A stretch of 24,294 nt of DNA from an uncultured Flavobacteriaceae bacterium. Its GTDB lineage: Bacteria > Bacteroidota > Bacteroidia > Flavobacteriales > Flavobacteriaceae. Under the pieces are notes generated by a model. It searched no databases, was not told where the DNA came from, and worked only from the letters and a program-made list of their open reading frames with translations. Numbering within the stretch: position 1 is the stretch's first letter; each line of letters begins with the position of its first letter. Position numbers and translations under genes: made by a program. Location: contig CAJWAY010000007.1 of the NCBI GenBank assembly GCA_913020685.1, positions 1-24,294 on the forward strand, in the 5' to 3' direction. Shown here piece after piece: positions 7,537 through 15,668 of the stretch.

Positions 7537-8288
7537 AGTTGATCTTGCGTTTTTTACCACGATCTTTTTTGATTCGGATGAGTCTTTTTTTGCGACCCCT
7601 GTTAAGAATTATTTATGGCGGTAATAAGTTTACTGATCCTATCGATGGTTCCGGCTATCGTAAATTTTTACCCTATGGTTATGGGAAAACTTTACGTCCC
7701 AATGCCCTGTGTCCGGGGACACTATCCCTGGAGCGCCACCGTTTACTATGGCTTTATTTAGATAGAGAAACCCATTTTTTAAATCAAGAGCTAAAGGTAC
7801 TGCATGTAGCCCCCGAACAAGTTTTTTTTCGGAAATTCAAAAGACTTCAACTTTGGGACTACACCACTACCGATCTCAATTCACCTTTGGCCGATGTAGT
7901 GGCAGATATTTGTGATTTACCTTTCCAAGATAATCAATACGATCTGATCGTCTGCAATCACGTTTTGGAACACATTCCCAACGACCTCAAGGCCATGACC
8001 GAATTATATCGTGTCCTAAAAAAAGGAGGGACACTGATCGCCCAAGTTCCTCTCAATGAAGAAAGTACAAAAACACTAGAAAACGACAGTATAACTGATC
8101 CCAGAGATCGCACCAGATTTTTTGGACAATACGATCATGTAAGATTATATGGGCAAGACTACTATAAGAGGCTCAAGTCAGTGGGTTTCTCCGTTGAGGG
8201 GGTTTTTCTCCAGAGCCAACTCACCACAGAAGAAATTAAGCGATATGTCCTGCCTCAAAAAGAAAAGATACCGGTGATGCGTAAGTAG
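7533..8288 (+). CDS. Class I SAM-dependent methyltransferase, substrate unknown
   Basis: A 251-residue protein. The N-terminal 30 residues are basic and hydrophobic, possibly membrane-associating. A conserved-looking segment follows: GYRKFLPYG, then ALCPGTLSLERHRLLWLYL (58-76), resembling a degenerate zinc-ribbon-like start with only Cys60 left. The methyltransferase domain spans about 85-200. Motif I reads LKVLHVAPEQ (87-96) instead of a GxGxG loop, the motif II acid is probably Asp114 (TTTDL), DLPFQDNQYDLIVCNHVLEHI (about 128-148) is the type-11 methyltransferase signature, and LYRVLKKGGTLIAQVPL follows. It overlaps map by 4 bases. The target (small molecule, lipid or protein) cannot be inferred. 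Confidence 0.82.
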   Translation: MKLILRFLPRSFLIRMSLFLRPLLRIIYGGNKFTDPIDGSGYRKFLPYGYGKTLRPNALCPGTLSLERHRLLWLYLDRETHFLNQELKVLHVAPEQVFFRKFKRLQLWDYTTTDLNSPLADVVADICDLPFQDNQYDLIVCNHVLEHIPNDLKAMTELYRVLKKGGTLIAQVPLNEESTKTLENDSITDPRDRTRFFGQYDHVRLYGQDYYKRLKSVGFSVEGVFLQSQLTTEEIKRYVLPQKEKIPVMRK

Positions 8289-8298
8289 AAGTTCTAAA

Positions 8299-9306
8299 CT
8301 ACCAGTTCCTGGATTTAATGAGCTGTAAATCTTCTTCACGGGCTAAAGACCAGATGGCTTCCAGTTGAGGATCATTTTCTATGAGGGCCTTTCCTTTCTC
8401 AAAAGGCATAACCATAAGTGCTGTGGCCCACGCATCCGCCGTCAAGCAGTCGGGAGCTTTGACAGAGGTGCTAAGAATATTGGTTTTTAAGGCAGATCCG
8501 TTGAGGGGATTGATAGAGTGAACAAATCGTTCACCAGTTATGGTATCTATTCGGTATTTGCGGTAGTTTCCAGAGCTGGCAATGGCTTGATCTTGAAGTG
8601 TGAGGGTTTGTAAAAAATTTCGTTGCCCTCCCTGAAGGGGATTATCAATGCCTATTTTCCATGCTTGCCCTGTTTTGGGGTTATTGCCTCTGGCAACAAT
8701 CTCTCCTCCTATTTCGACCATAAAGTCAAAGCTGCCTGACTTTAGAAGAAAATCTCCAACAATATCTACGGTATAGCCTTTAGCAATAGCATTAAAGTCT
8801 AAATAAATATGAGGCGATTCCTTTTTTATGTTATTGTCTTGACTAAGTTGTATTTTTTTCCAACCAATAAGTAAGAGTAAACTATCTTTTTCTTCGGGAT
8901 TCAGATCACTGATCGATTTTCCCGGCCCAAATCCGTAAGCATTTACCAAGACTCCTACTGTAGGGTCAAAATAACCGCCTGTCGCTTTCCAGACTTCTGT
9001 AGCTTTTTCAAAAACGGCCCTAAAATGATGGTCCACCACCACAGTAGTATCTCCCCTATTAATTTTTGAAATATCTGATTGAGGTAAATAGGTAGAAAGG
9101 GATTTGTTGATTACATTAAGAATTGAATCAATCCCTGTTTGCACTTCATCAACTGAAGTATTAGCTACGTACTGAATGTTATAAGTGGTTCCCAAAGCAA
9201 AACCCTGCAATTGTTTTGCTTTTGAAGGAATATAATTACATGAAAAAATGACCCAATAAATTATCAGACTATTCCATAATCTGTAACCCGTCAAAATTGA
9301 CTGCAT
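8299..9306 (-). CDS. apbE: FAD:protein FMN transferase
   Basis: A 335-residue flavin transferase that attaches FMN from FAD to threonine in target proteins outside the cytoplasmic membrane; here the targets are presumably NqrB and NqrC. An N-terminal hydrophobic segment ends in IFSC (Cys23), a loose lipobox, so it may be a lipoprotein. Family motifs: GTTYNIQY (39-46), GYFDPTVGVLVNAYGFG (111-127), LDFNAIAKGYTVD (169-181), VEIGGEIVARG (197-207), HSINPLNG (263-270) and TADAWATALMVM with Asp291 and Thr295 at the metal site. The only ATG (9304-9306) lies within the preceding gene, giving a 38-base overlap. It is the last gene of the nqr operon and converges on the methyltransferase gene with 10 bases between. 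Confidence 0.95.
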   Translation of the reverse strand: MQSILTGYRLWNSLIIYWVIFSCNYIPSKAKQLQGFALGTTYNIQYVANTSVDEVQTGIDSILNVINKSLSTYLPQSDISKINRGDTTVVVDHHFRAVFEKATEVWKATGGYFDPTVGVLVNAYGFGPGKSISDLNPEEKDSLLLLIGWKKIQLSQDNNIKKESPHIYLDFNAIAKGYTVDIVGDFLLKSGSFDFMVEIGGEIVARGNNPKTGQAWKIGIDNPLQGGQRNFLQTLTLQDQAIASSGNYRKYRIDTITGERFVHSINPLNGSALKTNILSTSVKAPDCLTADAWATALMVMPFEKGKALIENDPQLEAIWSLAREEDLQLIKSRNW

Positions 9307-9622
9307 AACTATCGTTTTTCGTTAAAGGCATTTCATAGTCTCGGGCATTTGCAAAACCAACCCCCGCAAAGTAAGTAGTTGCTTTGTATTTGATGCTATG
9401 ATTTATGACACGTTCCATCATTTGAGAATCAAATTTTTTGGGATTGTCAGGGTACAAACAACCTCTAACAACAATAAAATAAAGTTTTTGGTCTTTAAGA
9501 CACACAAACTGAGGGTCTTTTTTCAGTTTAGAGTTGACAGCCAAAAAATCGTATCCACCTTTAGATAGGTGATCTCCAACCTCTTTCATTGCCAATTGAT
9601 GAATCTCTGATTCGTTAAGCAT
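9269..9622 (-). CDS. Uncharacterised 117-aa protein of Bacteroidota nqr operons
   Basis: A small soluble protein with no signal peptide or membrane segment. Its start ATG shares one base with the nqrF stop (TAATG) and its end overlaps apbE by 38 bases, so it is tightly coupled within the operon. The layout is a helix (about 4-18, EIHQLAMKEVGDHL), then GYDFLAVNSKLKKDPQFVC, a strand LYFIVVRGCLYP, a long helix with MMERVINHSIKY, and a strand TYFAGVGFAN. The helix-GY-strand-loop-strand-V-V-[KR] order resembles the PD-(D/E)XK nuclease fold (for example UPF0102/YraN), but the expected acidic residues are absent. As I recall, homologues in this position are sometimes labelled Nqr subunit F by proximity, although it has no ferredoxin or FAD motif. 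Function unknown; assembly or maturation of Nqr is a guess from context. Confidence 0.85.
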   Translation of the reverse strand: MLNESEIHQLAMKEVGDHLSKGGYDFLAVNSKLKKDPQFVCLKDQKLYFIVVRGCLYPDNPKKFDSQMMERVINHSIKYKATTYFAGVGFANARDYEMPLTKNDSYAVNFDGLQIME

Positions 9623-10917
9623 TAACCTCCAAAATCGTCAAAACGGACGTTCTCAGGTGGTATCCCAAAGTCGTCTGCCATCTTTTCTACCGCCTGGTTC
9701 ATCAATGGTGGCCCACAGAAATAGACCTCAATATCTTCAGGAGCTTCGTGGTGATTGAGGTAGTTATCAATCAAACACTGATGAACAAAACCTTTGAATC
9801 CGTCACCATCTCCGTCCAAGCCTTCCTTGACTTTCCAATTGTCTTCTTCCATAGGCTCAGACAAAGCAACATAAAATTTAAAATTACTAAAATCATTTTC
9901 TAGGGCTTTAAAATGATCCAGGTAGAAAAGTTCTCTTTTTGAACGCCCCCCATACCAAAAAGTAACTTTCCTTCCTGTTTTAAGGGTTCTAAAGAGTTCG
10001 TATAAATGAGAACGCATGGGAGCCATTCCTGCACCTCCTCCCACATAAAGCATTTCGGCCTCAGAATGATTTATAAAAAACTCTCCATAAGGACCTGAAA
10101 TGGTGACCTTATCTCCTGCTTTTTTTGAAAAAATATAGGATGAGGCCACTCCAGGGTTAACATCCATCCAGTCATTTTTATTACGATCCCAAGGCGGAGT
10201 AGCGATTCTTACATTGAGCATAATTTCACGTCCCTCTGCTGGAAATGATGCCATAGAATAAGCCCGTTCGACGGTTTCAGGGTTCTTCATTACCAAGGGC
10301 CATAGGTTAAATTTATCCCATTCCAACTTGAACTTTTCAGGTTCCCCTGGATGCTCGTCAGGGTGTGCAGAAATATCAATGTCGCTGTACTTTACTTCAC
10401 ATTGAGGTATTTCAATCTGAATATACCCTCCTGCCTTATAATCCATTTTCTCGGGTATTTCAACTACAAATTCCTTAATAAAAGAGGCAACATTCCAGTT
10501 TCTAACAACAGTAGCTTCCCATTTTTTGATTCCAAAAACCTCTTCGGGTACTTGGATGACCATATTTTGTTTTACTTTTACCTGACAGCCCAGCCGCCAT
10601 CCTTCTGCAATTTCTTTTCTGGTAAAATGAGGTACTTCGGTAGGAAGAATTTCTCCACCTCCTTCTAGAACCTTACACTTACATTGAATACAAGTCCCTC
10701 CTCCTCCACAAGCAGAGGGCAAAAATATTTTATTGTTCCCCAAGGTAGTTAGTAAAGTACTTCCTGAAGAAACCTCAACATCATTATCACTATTGATCAA
10801 TAAACTTACCGGCCCAGAAGGCAATAGTTTTGCCTTGGCTCCAAGTAGCATTCCAACCAAGACAAAGGTAATAACCAAAAAAACCAAAATACTCGCAACG
10901 ATAACTGAATAATCCAT
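9622..10917 (-). CDS. nqrF: Na+-translocating NADH:quinone reductase subunit F
   Basis: A 431-residue electron-entry subunit of the sodium pump: it oxidises NADH and passes electrons through FAD and a [2Fe-2S] centre. One N-terminal transmembrane helix (about 4-27), then a plant-type ferredoxin domain with Cys70, Cys76, Cys79 and Cys111. The FAD/NADH reductase module shows RAYSMAS (218-224), GPYGEF, the nucleotide-binding YVGGGAGMAPMRSH (291-304) and the C-terminal VRFDDFGG that closes over the flavin in this family. Numbers of the four cysteines match the well-studied Vibrio protein as I remember it. Sixth gene of the nqr operon, 10 bases after nqrE. Confidence 0.97.
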   Translation of the reverse strand: MDYSVIVASILVFLVITFVLVGMLLGAKAKLLPSGPVSLLINSDNDVEVSSGSTLLTTLGNNKIFLPSACGGGGTCIQCKCKVLEGGGEILPTEVPHFTRKEIAEGWRLGCQVKVKQNMVIQVPEEVFGIKKWEATVVRNWNVASFIKEFVVEIPEKMDYKAGGYIQIEIPQCEVKYSDIDISAHPDEHPGEPEKFKLEWDKFNLWPLVMKNPETVERAYSMASFPAEGREIMLNVRIATPPWDRNKNDWMDVNPGVASSYIFSKKAGDKVTISGPYGEFFINHSEAEMLYVGGGAGMAPMRSHLYELFRTLKTGRKVTFWYGGRSKRELFYLDHFKALENDFSNFKFYVALSEPMEEDNWKVKEGLDGDGDGFKGFVHQCLIDNYLNHHEAPEDIEVYFCGPPLMNQAVEKMADDFGIPPENVRFDDFGG

Positions 10918-10927
10918 CTTTTATTTC

Positions 10928-11545
10928 CTATAATTTAATCCCCATAAAACTCATAAAACCCAATGCCATCAAACCTGTTATAATAAAGGTAATGCCCAAC
11001 CCACGGAGTGGTGCTGGAACATTTGAATAAATAATCTTCTCTCTAATAGCTGCGATGGCCAAAATGGCTAACAACCAACCAATTCCTGAGCCTAATCCAT
11101 ATATTGCGGATTCTGATACTCCAGAAAAATCTTTTTGTTGCATGAACAAAGAACCTCCCAATATTGCACAGTTCACTGCGATTAAGGGGAGGAAAATCCC
11201 CAAGGCTCCATATAAAGCAGGAGCAAATTTTTCCACAATCATCTCAACCAATTGAACCATAGAAGCAATAACAGCAATAAACATAATAAAGCTCAAAAAA
11301 CTTAAATCAATCTCAGCGTAGGACGGATCCAACCATTGTAAAGCCCCTGGGCGCAAAAGGTATGTATCCAACAAGAAATTGATAGGAACTGTGATGGATA
11401 ATACAAAAATAACTGCAAAACCAAGTCCAACAGCAGTTTTTACGGTTTTGGAAACCGCTAAATAGGAACACATTCCCAAGAAATAGGCGAAGATCATATT
11501 CTCAATAAAAATACTCTTTACAAATAGGTTGATGTATCCTTCCAT
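10928..11545 (-). CDS. nqrE: Na+-translocating NADH:quinone reductase subunit E
   Basis: A 205-residue integral membrane subunit with six predicted helices, homologous to NqrD in inverted topology. The two half-helix cysteines that hold the intramembrane iron centre together with NqrD are visible: Cys26 in AYFLGMCSYLAVS and Cys126 in AVNCAILGGS. Other conserved features are FVKSIFIENMIF near the N-terminus and LRGLGITFIITGLMALGF near the C-terminus. Its start lies 3 bases after the nqrD stop. Length is slightly above the roughly 198 residues of proteobacterial NqrE because of a longer loop after helix 2 (about 58-82). Confidence 0.97.
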   Translation of the reverse strand: MEGYINLFVKSIFIENMIFAYFLGMCSYLAVSKTVKTAVGLGFAVIFVLSITVPINFLLDTYLLRPGALQWLDPSYAEIDLSFLSFIMFIAVIASMVQLVEMIVEKFAPALYGALGIFLPLIAVNCAILGGSLFMQQKDFSGVSESAIYGLGSGIGWLLAILAIAAIREKIIYSNVPAPLRGLGITFIITGLMALGFMSFMGIKL

Positions 11546-11548
11546 AGC

Positions 11549-12244
11549 CTAGTTTTTTTCGATAAGTTTTCTATTGCGTGCTCGTTGAATCCAAATAAAT
11601 ACACCAACAGTAATTAAAGCCATTGGTGATAATAACATCAATCCATTGTTTTCATATCCCATATCGTAAATGATGTCAGGTATGACTTGAAAACCAAAAA
11701 GTTTACCTGATCCAAAAAGTTCTCTAAAGAAAGCCACCACGATTAGAATAAATCCATATCCAGCAGCATTTCCAATTCCGTCCAAAAAAGATTTCCAAAC
11801 ACCGTTACCAAGTGCAAAAGCTTCCAAACGCCCCATTACTATGCAATTGGTGATGATCAACCCAATAAAAATTGAAAGCTGCTTGCTCACATCATATGCA
11901 TATGCTCTGAGGATTTGATCGACCAAAATTACCATAGAGGCAACTACCACCAGCTGAACAATGATTCGGATTCGGTTTGGAATTAAATTTCTCAACAGAG
12001 ATATGATTACATTACTTGCACCCATCACAGCAACCACAGACAGGCTCATAACCACAGCAGGCTTAAGTTGAACCGTAATGGCTAAGGCAGAGCAGATCCC
12101 CAAAACCTGAACGGTAATGGGGTTGTTATCATCCAAAGGATCGGTCAAAAGTACCCTGTTTTTTTTGGAAAACAATGGCTCAGATTCCTTATTAATAAAT
12201 AAGAACGTTGGTTTTTTTGAGGGGGTTGTTGATTTTTCTACCAT
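11549..12244 (-). CDS. nqrD: Na+-translocating NADH:quinone reductase subunit D
   Basis: A 231-residue membrane subunit. Cysteines of the shared NqrD/NqrE iron centre are Cys51 (VLGICSALAIT) and Cys134 (ITNCIVMGRLEAFA); their spacing of 83 is the same as in the Vibrio subunit as I recall it. Six helices are predicted from hydrophobicity. The first 30 or so residues are polar and basic (MVEKSTTPSKKPTF...) and make the protein about 20 residues longer than proteobacterial NqrD; the body begins near LFSKKNRVLLTDPL. The ATG at 12244 is 5 bases after the nqrC stop, so a shorter start is not required by context. Confidence 0.97.
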   Translation of the reverse strand: MVEKSTTPSKKPTFLFINKESEPLFSKKNRVLLTDPLDDNNPITVQVLGICSALAITVQLKPAVVMSLSVVAVMGASNVIISLLRNLIPNRIRIIVQLVVVASMVILVDQILRAYAYDVSKQLSIFIGLIITNCIVMGRLEAFALGNGVWKSFLDGIGNAAGYGFILIVVAFFRELFGSGKLFGFQVIPDIIYDMGYENNGLMLLSPMALITVGVFIWIQRARNRKLIEKN

Positions 12245-12249
12245 AATTG

Positions 12250-12981
12250 TTAGTTTAATGAGGCAATAGTAGTTTTTTCTTTTTCAAAATATGGAAGGTA
12301 ATGTGTAAGACGTTCGATGATCATATCAGTAACTCCGTCACCAGTGATTGTTGCACCAGAAATGGCATCGACTTCATGATCGTTTTTATCCATATTCTTT
12401 GGATCATTATTGGTTTTGGAAACATTAATTCCGACCAATTGTCCGGAGGAATTAAAAACTTTTTCATCTTTGAAACGATCCATAAACCATTTTTGGGTTA
12501 TCTCTGCACCAAGCCCTGCAGTTTCCGCTTTGTGATCAAATACTGCACCTTGAATAGTATTAATATCGGACTTTAAAGCAATATAACCCCAAATGGCATC
12601 CCAAAGTCCCGACCCACGTAAAGGGATGATGTAGTAACTTATATTGTCCACAACAGCCTTATAAAGAGGAAACCGCTGTTCCTTAGCCGGTTTTTTGATC
12701 TCATTGTTTAGCTTGAGTTGAAAGGCGTCAACCGTTTCGTCAGTATTACCCAAATGATCCAAAGCCAAAGTTCTGGTAATGTACTTTTTGTATATTCTCT
12801 CAGCCTGATTTCTATCAGTCTGAATACCTATAGTAGAGAGGATATTCTGCATTTTTTCCTTTCTAACATTTTCTTCCTGCAGAGACTTCAGAGAGCTGGC
12901 TGTGAAGGCTAAAGTAGAAGCAACCAAAAGTACCATTGCAGTAGCAAAGAGAAAAGTATATCCGTTTGAGTCTCTATTCAT
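12250..12981 (-). CDS. nqrC: Na+-translocating NADH:quinone reductase subunit C
   Basis: A 243-residue subunit with one N-terminal transmembrane helix (about 8-29) and a periplasmic FMN-binding domain. The flavinylation motif is D205-A-I-S-G-A-T211, matching the known Dxx(S/T)GAT pattern, with Thr211 as the predicted FMN attachment site. Other recognisable segments are RGSGLWDAIWGYIALKSD (122-139), where the family conserves G-x-G-L-W, and HKAETAGLGAEI (150-161), the conserved ETPGLG-like loop. It precedes nqrD by 5 bases and follows nqrB by 2. The modifying enzyme is encoded by apbE at the end of the same operon. Confidence 0.97.
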   Translation of the reverse strand: MNRDSNGYTFLFATAMVLLVASTLAFTASSLKSLQEENVRKEKMQNILSTIGIQTDRNQAERIYKKYITRTLALDHLGNTDETVDAFQLKLNNEIKKPAKEQRFPLYKAVVDNISYYIIPLRGSGLWDAIWGYIALKSDINTIQGAVFDHKAETAGLGAEITQKWFMDRFKDEKVFNSSGQLVGINVSKTNNDPKNMDKNDHEVDAISGATITGDGVTDMIIERLTHYLPYFEKEKTTIASLN

Positions 12982-12983
12982 GA

Positions 12984-14138
12984 CTATACAGTTTTAAAGG
13001 CTGAAGCCCATCTTTTTTTACGTCTGTTAATGTTTCCTTGGATTACATAATGATCAATTGTTGGGGCAAATACATTCATCAATAATATAGCCAACATCAC
13101 CCCTTCGGGATAAGCAGGATTAAAAACTCTGATTAAAATACAAAACATACCAACTAGAATACCATAGACCCATTTCCCTTTATTAGTTTGAGCAGCTGAA
13201 ACAGGATCGGTTGCCATAAAAACAACACCAAAAGCAAAGCCTCCTACAACCAAATGATTAACCCATGAAAAACTCATTAGGGCATTGGCACCCCAGAGAT
13301 TGAACAGATAGCCTACAAACCCAGCTCCAAGAATACTTCCTAACATGATTCTCCAACTGCCCACTCCAGTAATAATCAGAATGGCAGCACCAATCAAAAC
13401 AAAAAGAGCTGACGTCTCAGCAATTGATCCGGGTATGGATCCCTGAAACATCTCGAGGAAACCATAGTTTATATTACCACCTGCAGCTAAAGTTCCCAAA
13501 ATGGTTTCCCCAGAAATTCCCTCAATATTGGAAGCTTCCGAAACCCAAACTTTGTTTCCAGACATATAGGTTGGATAAGCAAAGAATGCAAAGGCCCTGG
13601 CGGTGAGTGCAGGATTTAATATGTTCATACCTGTTCCACCAAAGGCTTCTTTGGCAATCAATACCGCAAAGGCTACAGAAATGGCAACCATCCATAAAGG
13701 TATGTCTACAGGCATTATCATGGGAATCAACAAACCTGTTACCAAGTACCCCTCATTTACTTCATGCCCTCGATAGACTGCAAAAATAAATTCAATGGTA
13801 AGTCCCACTACATAGGAGACAACAATCATTGGTATAATTTTTAATGCCCCATGTATGAATGCATCCCAAAAGGTGAAAGCTTCTCCAATTTGAATTAAAT
13901 ACTGATATCCAGTATTATATATTCCATAAATTAAGACAGGCAATAATGCAATTATTACAGTTACCATTGTTCTTTTGAGATCAACCGCATCTCGAATATG
14001 AGCTCCAGAATGAGTAGTATGGTTTGGAACAAAAAGAAAAGTATCAAAAGCATTAACTGCTGGAGCATACCTTTCCCATTTTTGACCTTTTCCAAAAGGT
14101 CTTTTTAAATCATCTAATTTTTTCCTCAAAAAATTCAT
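12984..14138 (-). CDS. nqrB: Na+-translocating NADH:quinone reductase subunit B
   Basis: A 384-residue polytopic subunit thought to form the sodium channel and to carry covalent FMN and riboflavin. Hydrophobicity suggests about ten helices. Recognisable segments are PNHTTHSGAHIRDAVDLKRTM (about 38-58), GYLVTGLLIPMIMPVDIPLW (130-149), AKEAFGGTGMNILNPALTARAF (162-183) and MATDPVSAAQT in the C-terminal half. The predicted flavinylation site is Thr212 in E-G-I-S-G-E-T, which keeps S-G-x-T but differs from the usual DGxSGAT at two positions. It starts 10 bases after nqrA. Length is a little shorter than the proteobacterial subunit, mostly at the N-terminus. Confidence 0.97.
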   Translation of the reverse strand: MNFLRKKLDDLKRPFGKGQKWERYAPAVNAFDTFLFVPNHTTHSGAHIRDAVDLKRTMVTVIIALLPVLIYGIYNTGYQYLIQIGEAFTFWDAFIHGALKIIPMIVVSYVVGLTIEFIFAVYRGHEVNEGYLVTGLLIPMIMPVDIPLWMVAISVAFAVLIAKEAFGGTGMNILNPALTARAFAFFAYPTYMSGNKVWVSEASNIEGISGETILGTLAAGGNINYGFLEMFQGSIPGSIAETSALFVLIGAAILIITGVGSWRIMLGSILGAGFVGYLFNLWGANALMSFSWVNHLVVGGFAFGVVFMATDPVSAAQTNKGKWVYGILVGMFCILIRVFNPAYPEGVMLAILLMNVFAPTIDHYVIQGNINRRKKRWASAFKTV

Positions 14139-14148
14139 ACTGTAAATA

Positions 14149-15498
14149 TTATCCTACTTCTTTAATCATTAATTCAATTCCTTCTCTGATAATTTCCTGG
14201 GCTTCTATTTTAGAAGTATTTGAATAGTCAATCAATCCAAAATCTTCTGGGATGACTTCGTATATACCTAGGGCTTCCATCTTTTCAATATCACCAGCCA
14301 TACAGGCTTTAATTAACTGCATTGGATAGATATCCATTGGAAAAACCTTTTCCATTTCACCAGTAACCACAAAAGCCCTTTCTTCTCCATTCATGTTGGT
14401 ATCAACACTGAAACCCTTTTTTCCAAACAACCACGACAGAGAGGTTTTTGATAAACTGGGAATTTTGTTGTCCATGAAGGGCAACCATCCAAACATCCTG
14501 TAGTGGTTTCCTTCAGGTATTATTGTAATTAAATTATTATAAAAGTCCAAATGACCGTCAGCTGCTTCAATCTTACCAGACAAAACATCTCCATTTATAA
14601 AACGATTTTGTTGGCTTTTATCATAACCTGTAATGTCTGTTAGTGAGCTAATTTGCGCACCGATTTTGGTCTTAATGTACTGTGGATGGAGCACGGATTC
14701 CCCAGCTACAGCGACGGTCCTTTGGGCACTGAATTGTCCATTTTCGAAAAGCCTTGCGATGTTTACAACATCTTCGGGGCGAACTTCCCATACATTATCA
14801 CCCATGTTGATGGGGGAATGTTTATGGATTTGAACACTTACATTTCCTGCAGGGTGTGGTCCATTAATCCGCAGCAATTCAACGCCCTTTATATTTTCAA
14901 AAAATCCTGAAAAAGTAGAATCTACAGAAAGTATCACAGGTTTTTCCACCATTTTATTAAGGATGTCAATTCCCTTTTGAAAATCTTCCTTATTATTTTT
15001 AAGTAAAAACTGAAAGTCAACATCTAAGGGTGCTGATGCATAAGTAGAAACATATATCGCTTTGGGAGTCATGTCCGGATTGGCTATAATACCATAAGGC
15101 CTCTGTTTGATAAACGGCCAAGCTCCACTTTTTAAAAGAATTTCGTTAATGTTTTTACGAGTTAGAGACTTGGAGGTGATTTTGTGAGTTATTACATCTG
15201 CCTCTTGCTCTTCAATAACAATTTTTAATATTTTCCTTTTGGCTCCCCTGATCACCTCTTTTAAGATTCCCGAAACTGGAGATGTAAACAAGATTCGTGG
15301 ATCTTTTTTAGAATGAAAAACGGGGGCTCCTTTAGCGATTCTATCTCCTTCCTTAGCGATTAGGCGTGGAATGATTCCGAAGAAATTGTCAGGTTTAAGA
15401 GCAAATGTTTCGGAAGTAGAGGCATCTGACAAGATTTTTTCAGACTCACCTTTCAATTGAATGTTTGCACCTTTTCGGATGCGAATGTCTACAGACAT
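14149..15498 (-). CDS. nqrA: Na+-translocating NADH:quinone reductase subunit A
   Basis: First gene of the nqr operon: a 449-residue peripheral cytoplasmic subunit. The N-terminal region has the typical RIRKGANIQLKG opening and a barrel-sandwich/lipoyl-like domain (IPRLIAKEGDRIAKGAPVF, then FTSPVSGILKEVIRGAKRK). Later come NGPHPAGNVSVQIHKHSPIN, DVVNIARLF, and a C-terminal VFPMDIYPMQLIKACMAGDIEKMEALGIYEVIPEDFGLIDY, which is family-typical. The frame is open to an ATG at 15522 and a TTG at 15525, but the ATG at 15496-15498 places MSVDIRIRKG exactly where homologues start, so it is preferred. A promoter candidate lies at 15566-15595. Confidence 0.96.
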   Translation of the reverse strand: MSVDIRIRKGANIQLKGESEKILSDASTSETFALKPDNFFGIIPRLIAKEGDRIAKGAPVFHSKKDPRILFTSPVSGILKEVIRGAKRKILKIVIEEQEADVITHKITSKSLTRKNINEILLKSGAWPFIKQRPYGIIANPDMTPKAIYVSTYASAPLDVDFQFLLKNNKEDFQKGIDILNKMVEKPVILSVDSTFSGFFENIKGVELLRINGPHPAGNVSVQIHKHSPINMGDNVWEVRPEDVVNIARLFENGQFSAQRTVAVAGESVLHPQYIKTKIGAQISSLTDITGYDKSQQNRFINGDVLSGKIEAADGHLDFYNNLITIIPEGNHYRMFGWLPFMDNKIPSLSKTSLSWLFGKKGFSVDTNMNGEERAFVVTGEMEKVFPMDIYPMQLIKACMAGDIEKMEALGIYEVIPEDFGLIDYSNTSKIEAQEIIREGIELMIKEVG

Positions 15499-15565
15499 AT
15501 TGTGAAAGTTTCTAAAATCCATCAAATTTACTAATAAAGCCTCACCCCTTAAAATGAATAAATGG

Positions 15566-15595
15566 CAAAAATATATAATTTATAACTATTCTAAA
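15566..15595 (-). promoter_or_regulatory. Predicted promoter of the nqr operon
   Basis: On the minus strand a perfect TAnnTTTG box (TATTTTTG, 15566-15573) is preceded after 18 bases by TTTA (15592-15595), one base off TTTG. Transcription would start near 15559, leaving a leader of about 60 bases to the preferred nqrA ATG. Pattern-only prediction, but the -7 match is exact and the position suits the first gene of the operon. Confidence 0.5.
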
Positions 15596-15668
15596 TAGAC
15601 GTTTAACTTTTTGTCAAAGCTTACTGACATTGACCCGCCAAATGCATTTAAATTCCTAATTTTACGAT

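Noticed and set aside
8289..8298. Terminator between the methyltransferase and apbE
   Set aside because: Only a 5-bp palindrome (TAGAA/TTCTA) around the junction; no GC stem or T run.
9269..9622. Naming the 117-aa protein as an Nqr subunit F
   Set aside because: It has no ferredoxin cysteines, FAD or NADH motif; the true NqrF is the neighbouring 431-residue protein.
10351..10668. 105-residue open frame on the plus strand
   Set aside because: Shadow of nqrF; composition is antisense-like and no family is recognisable.
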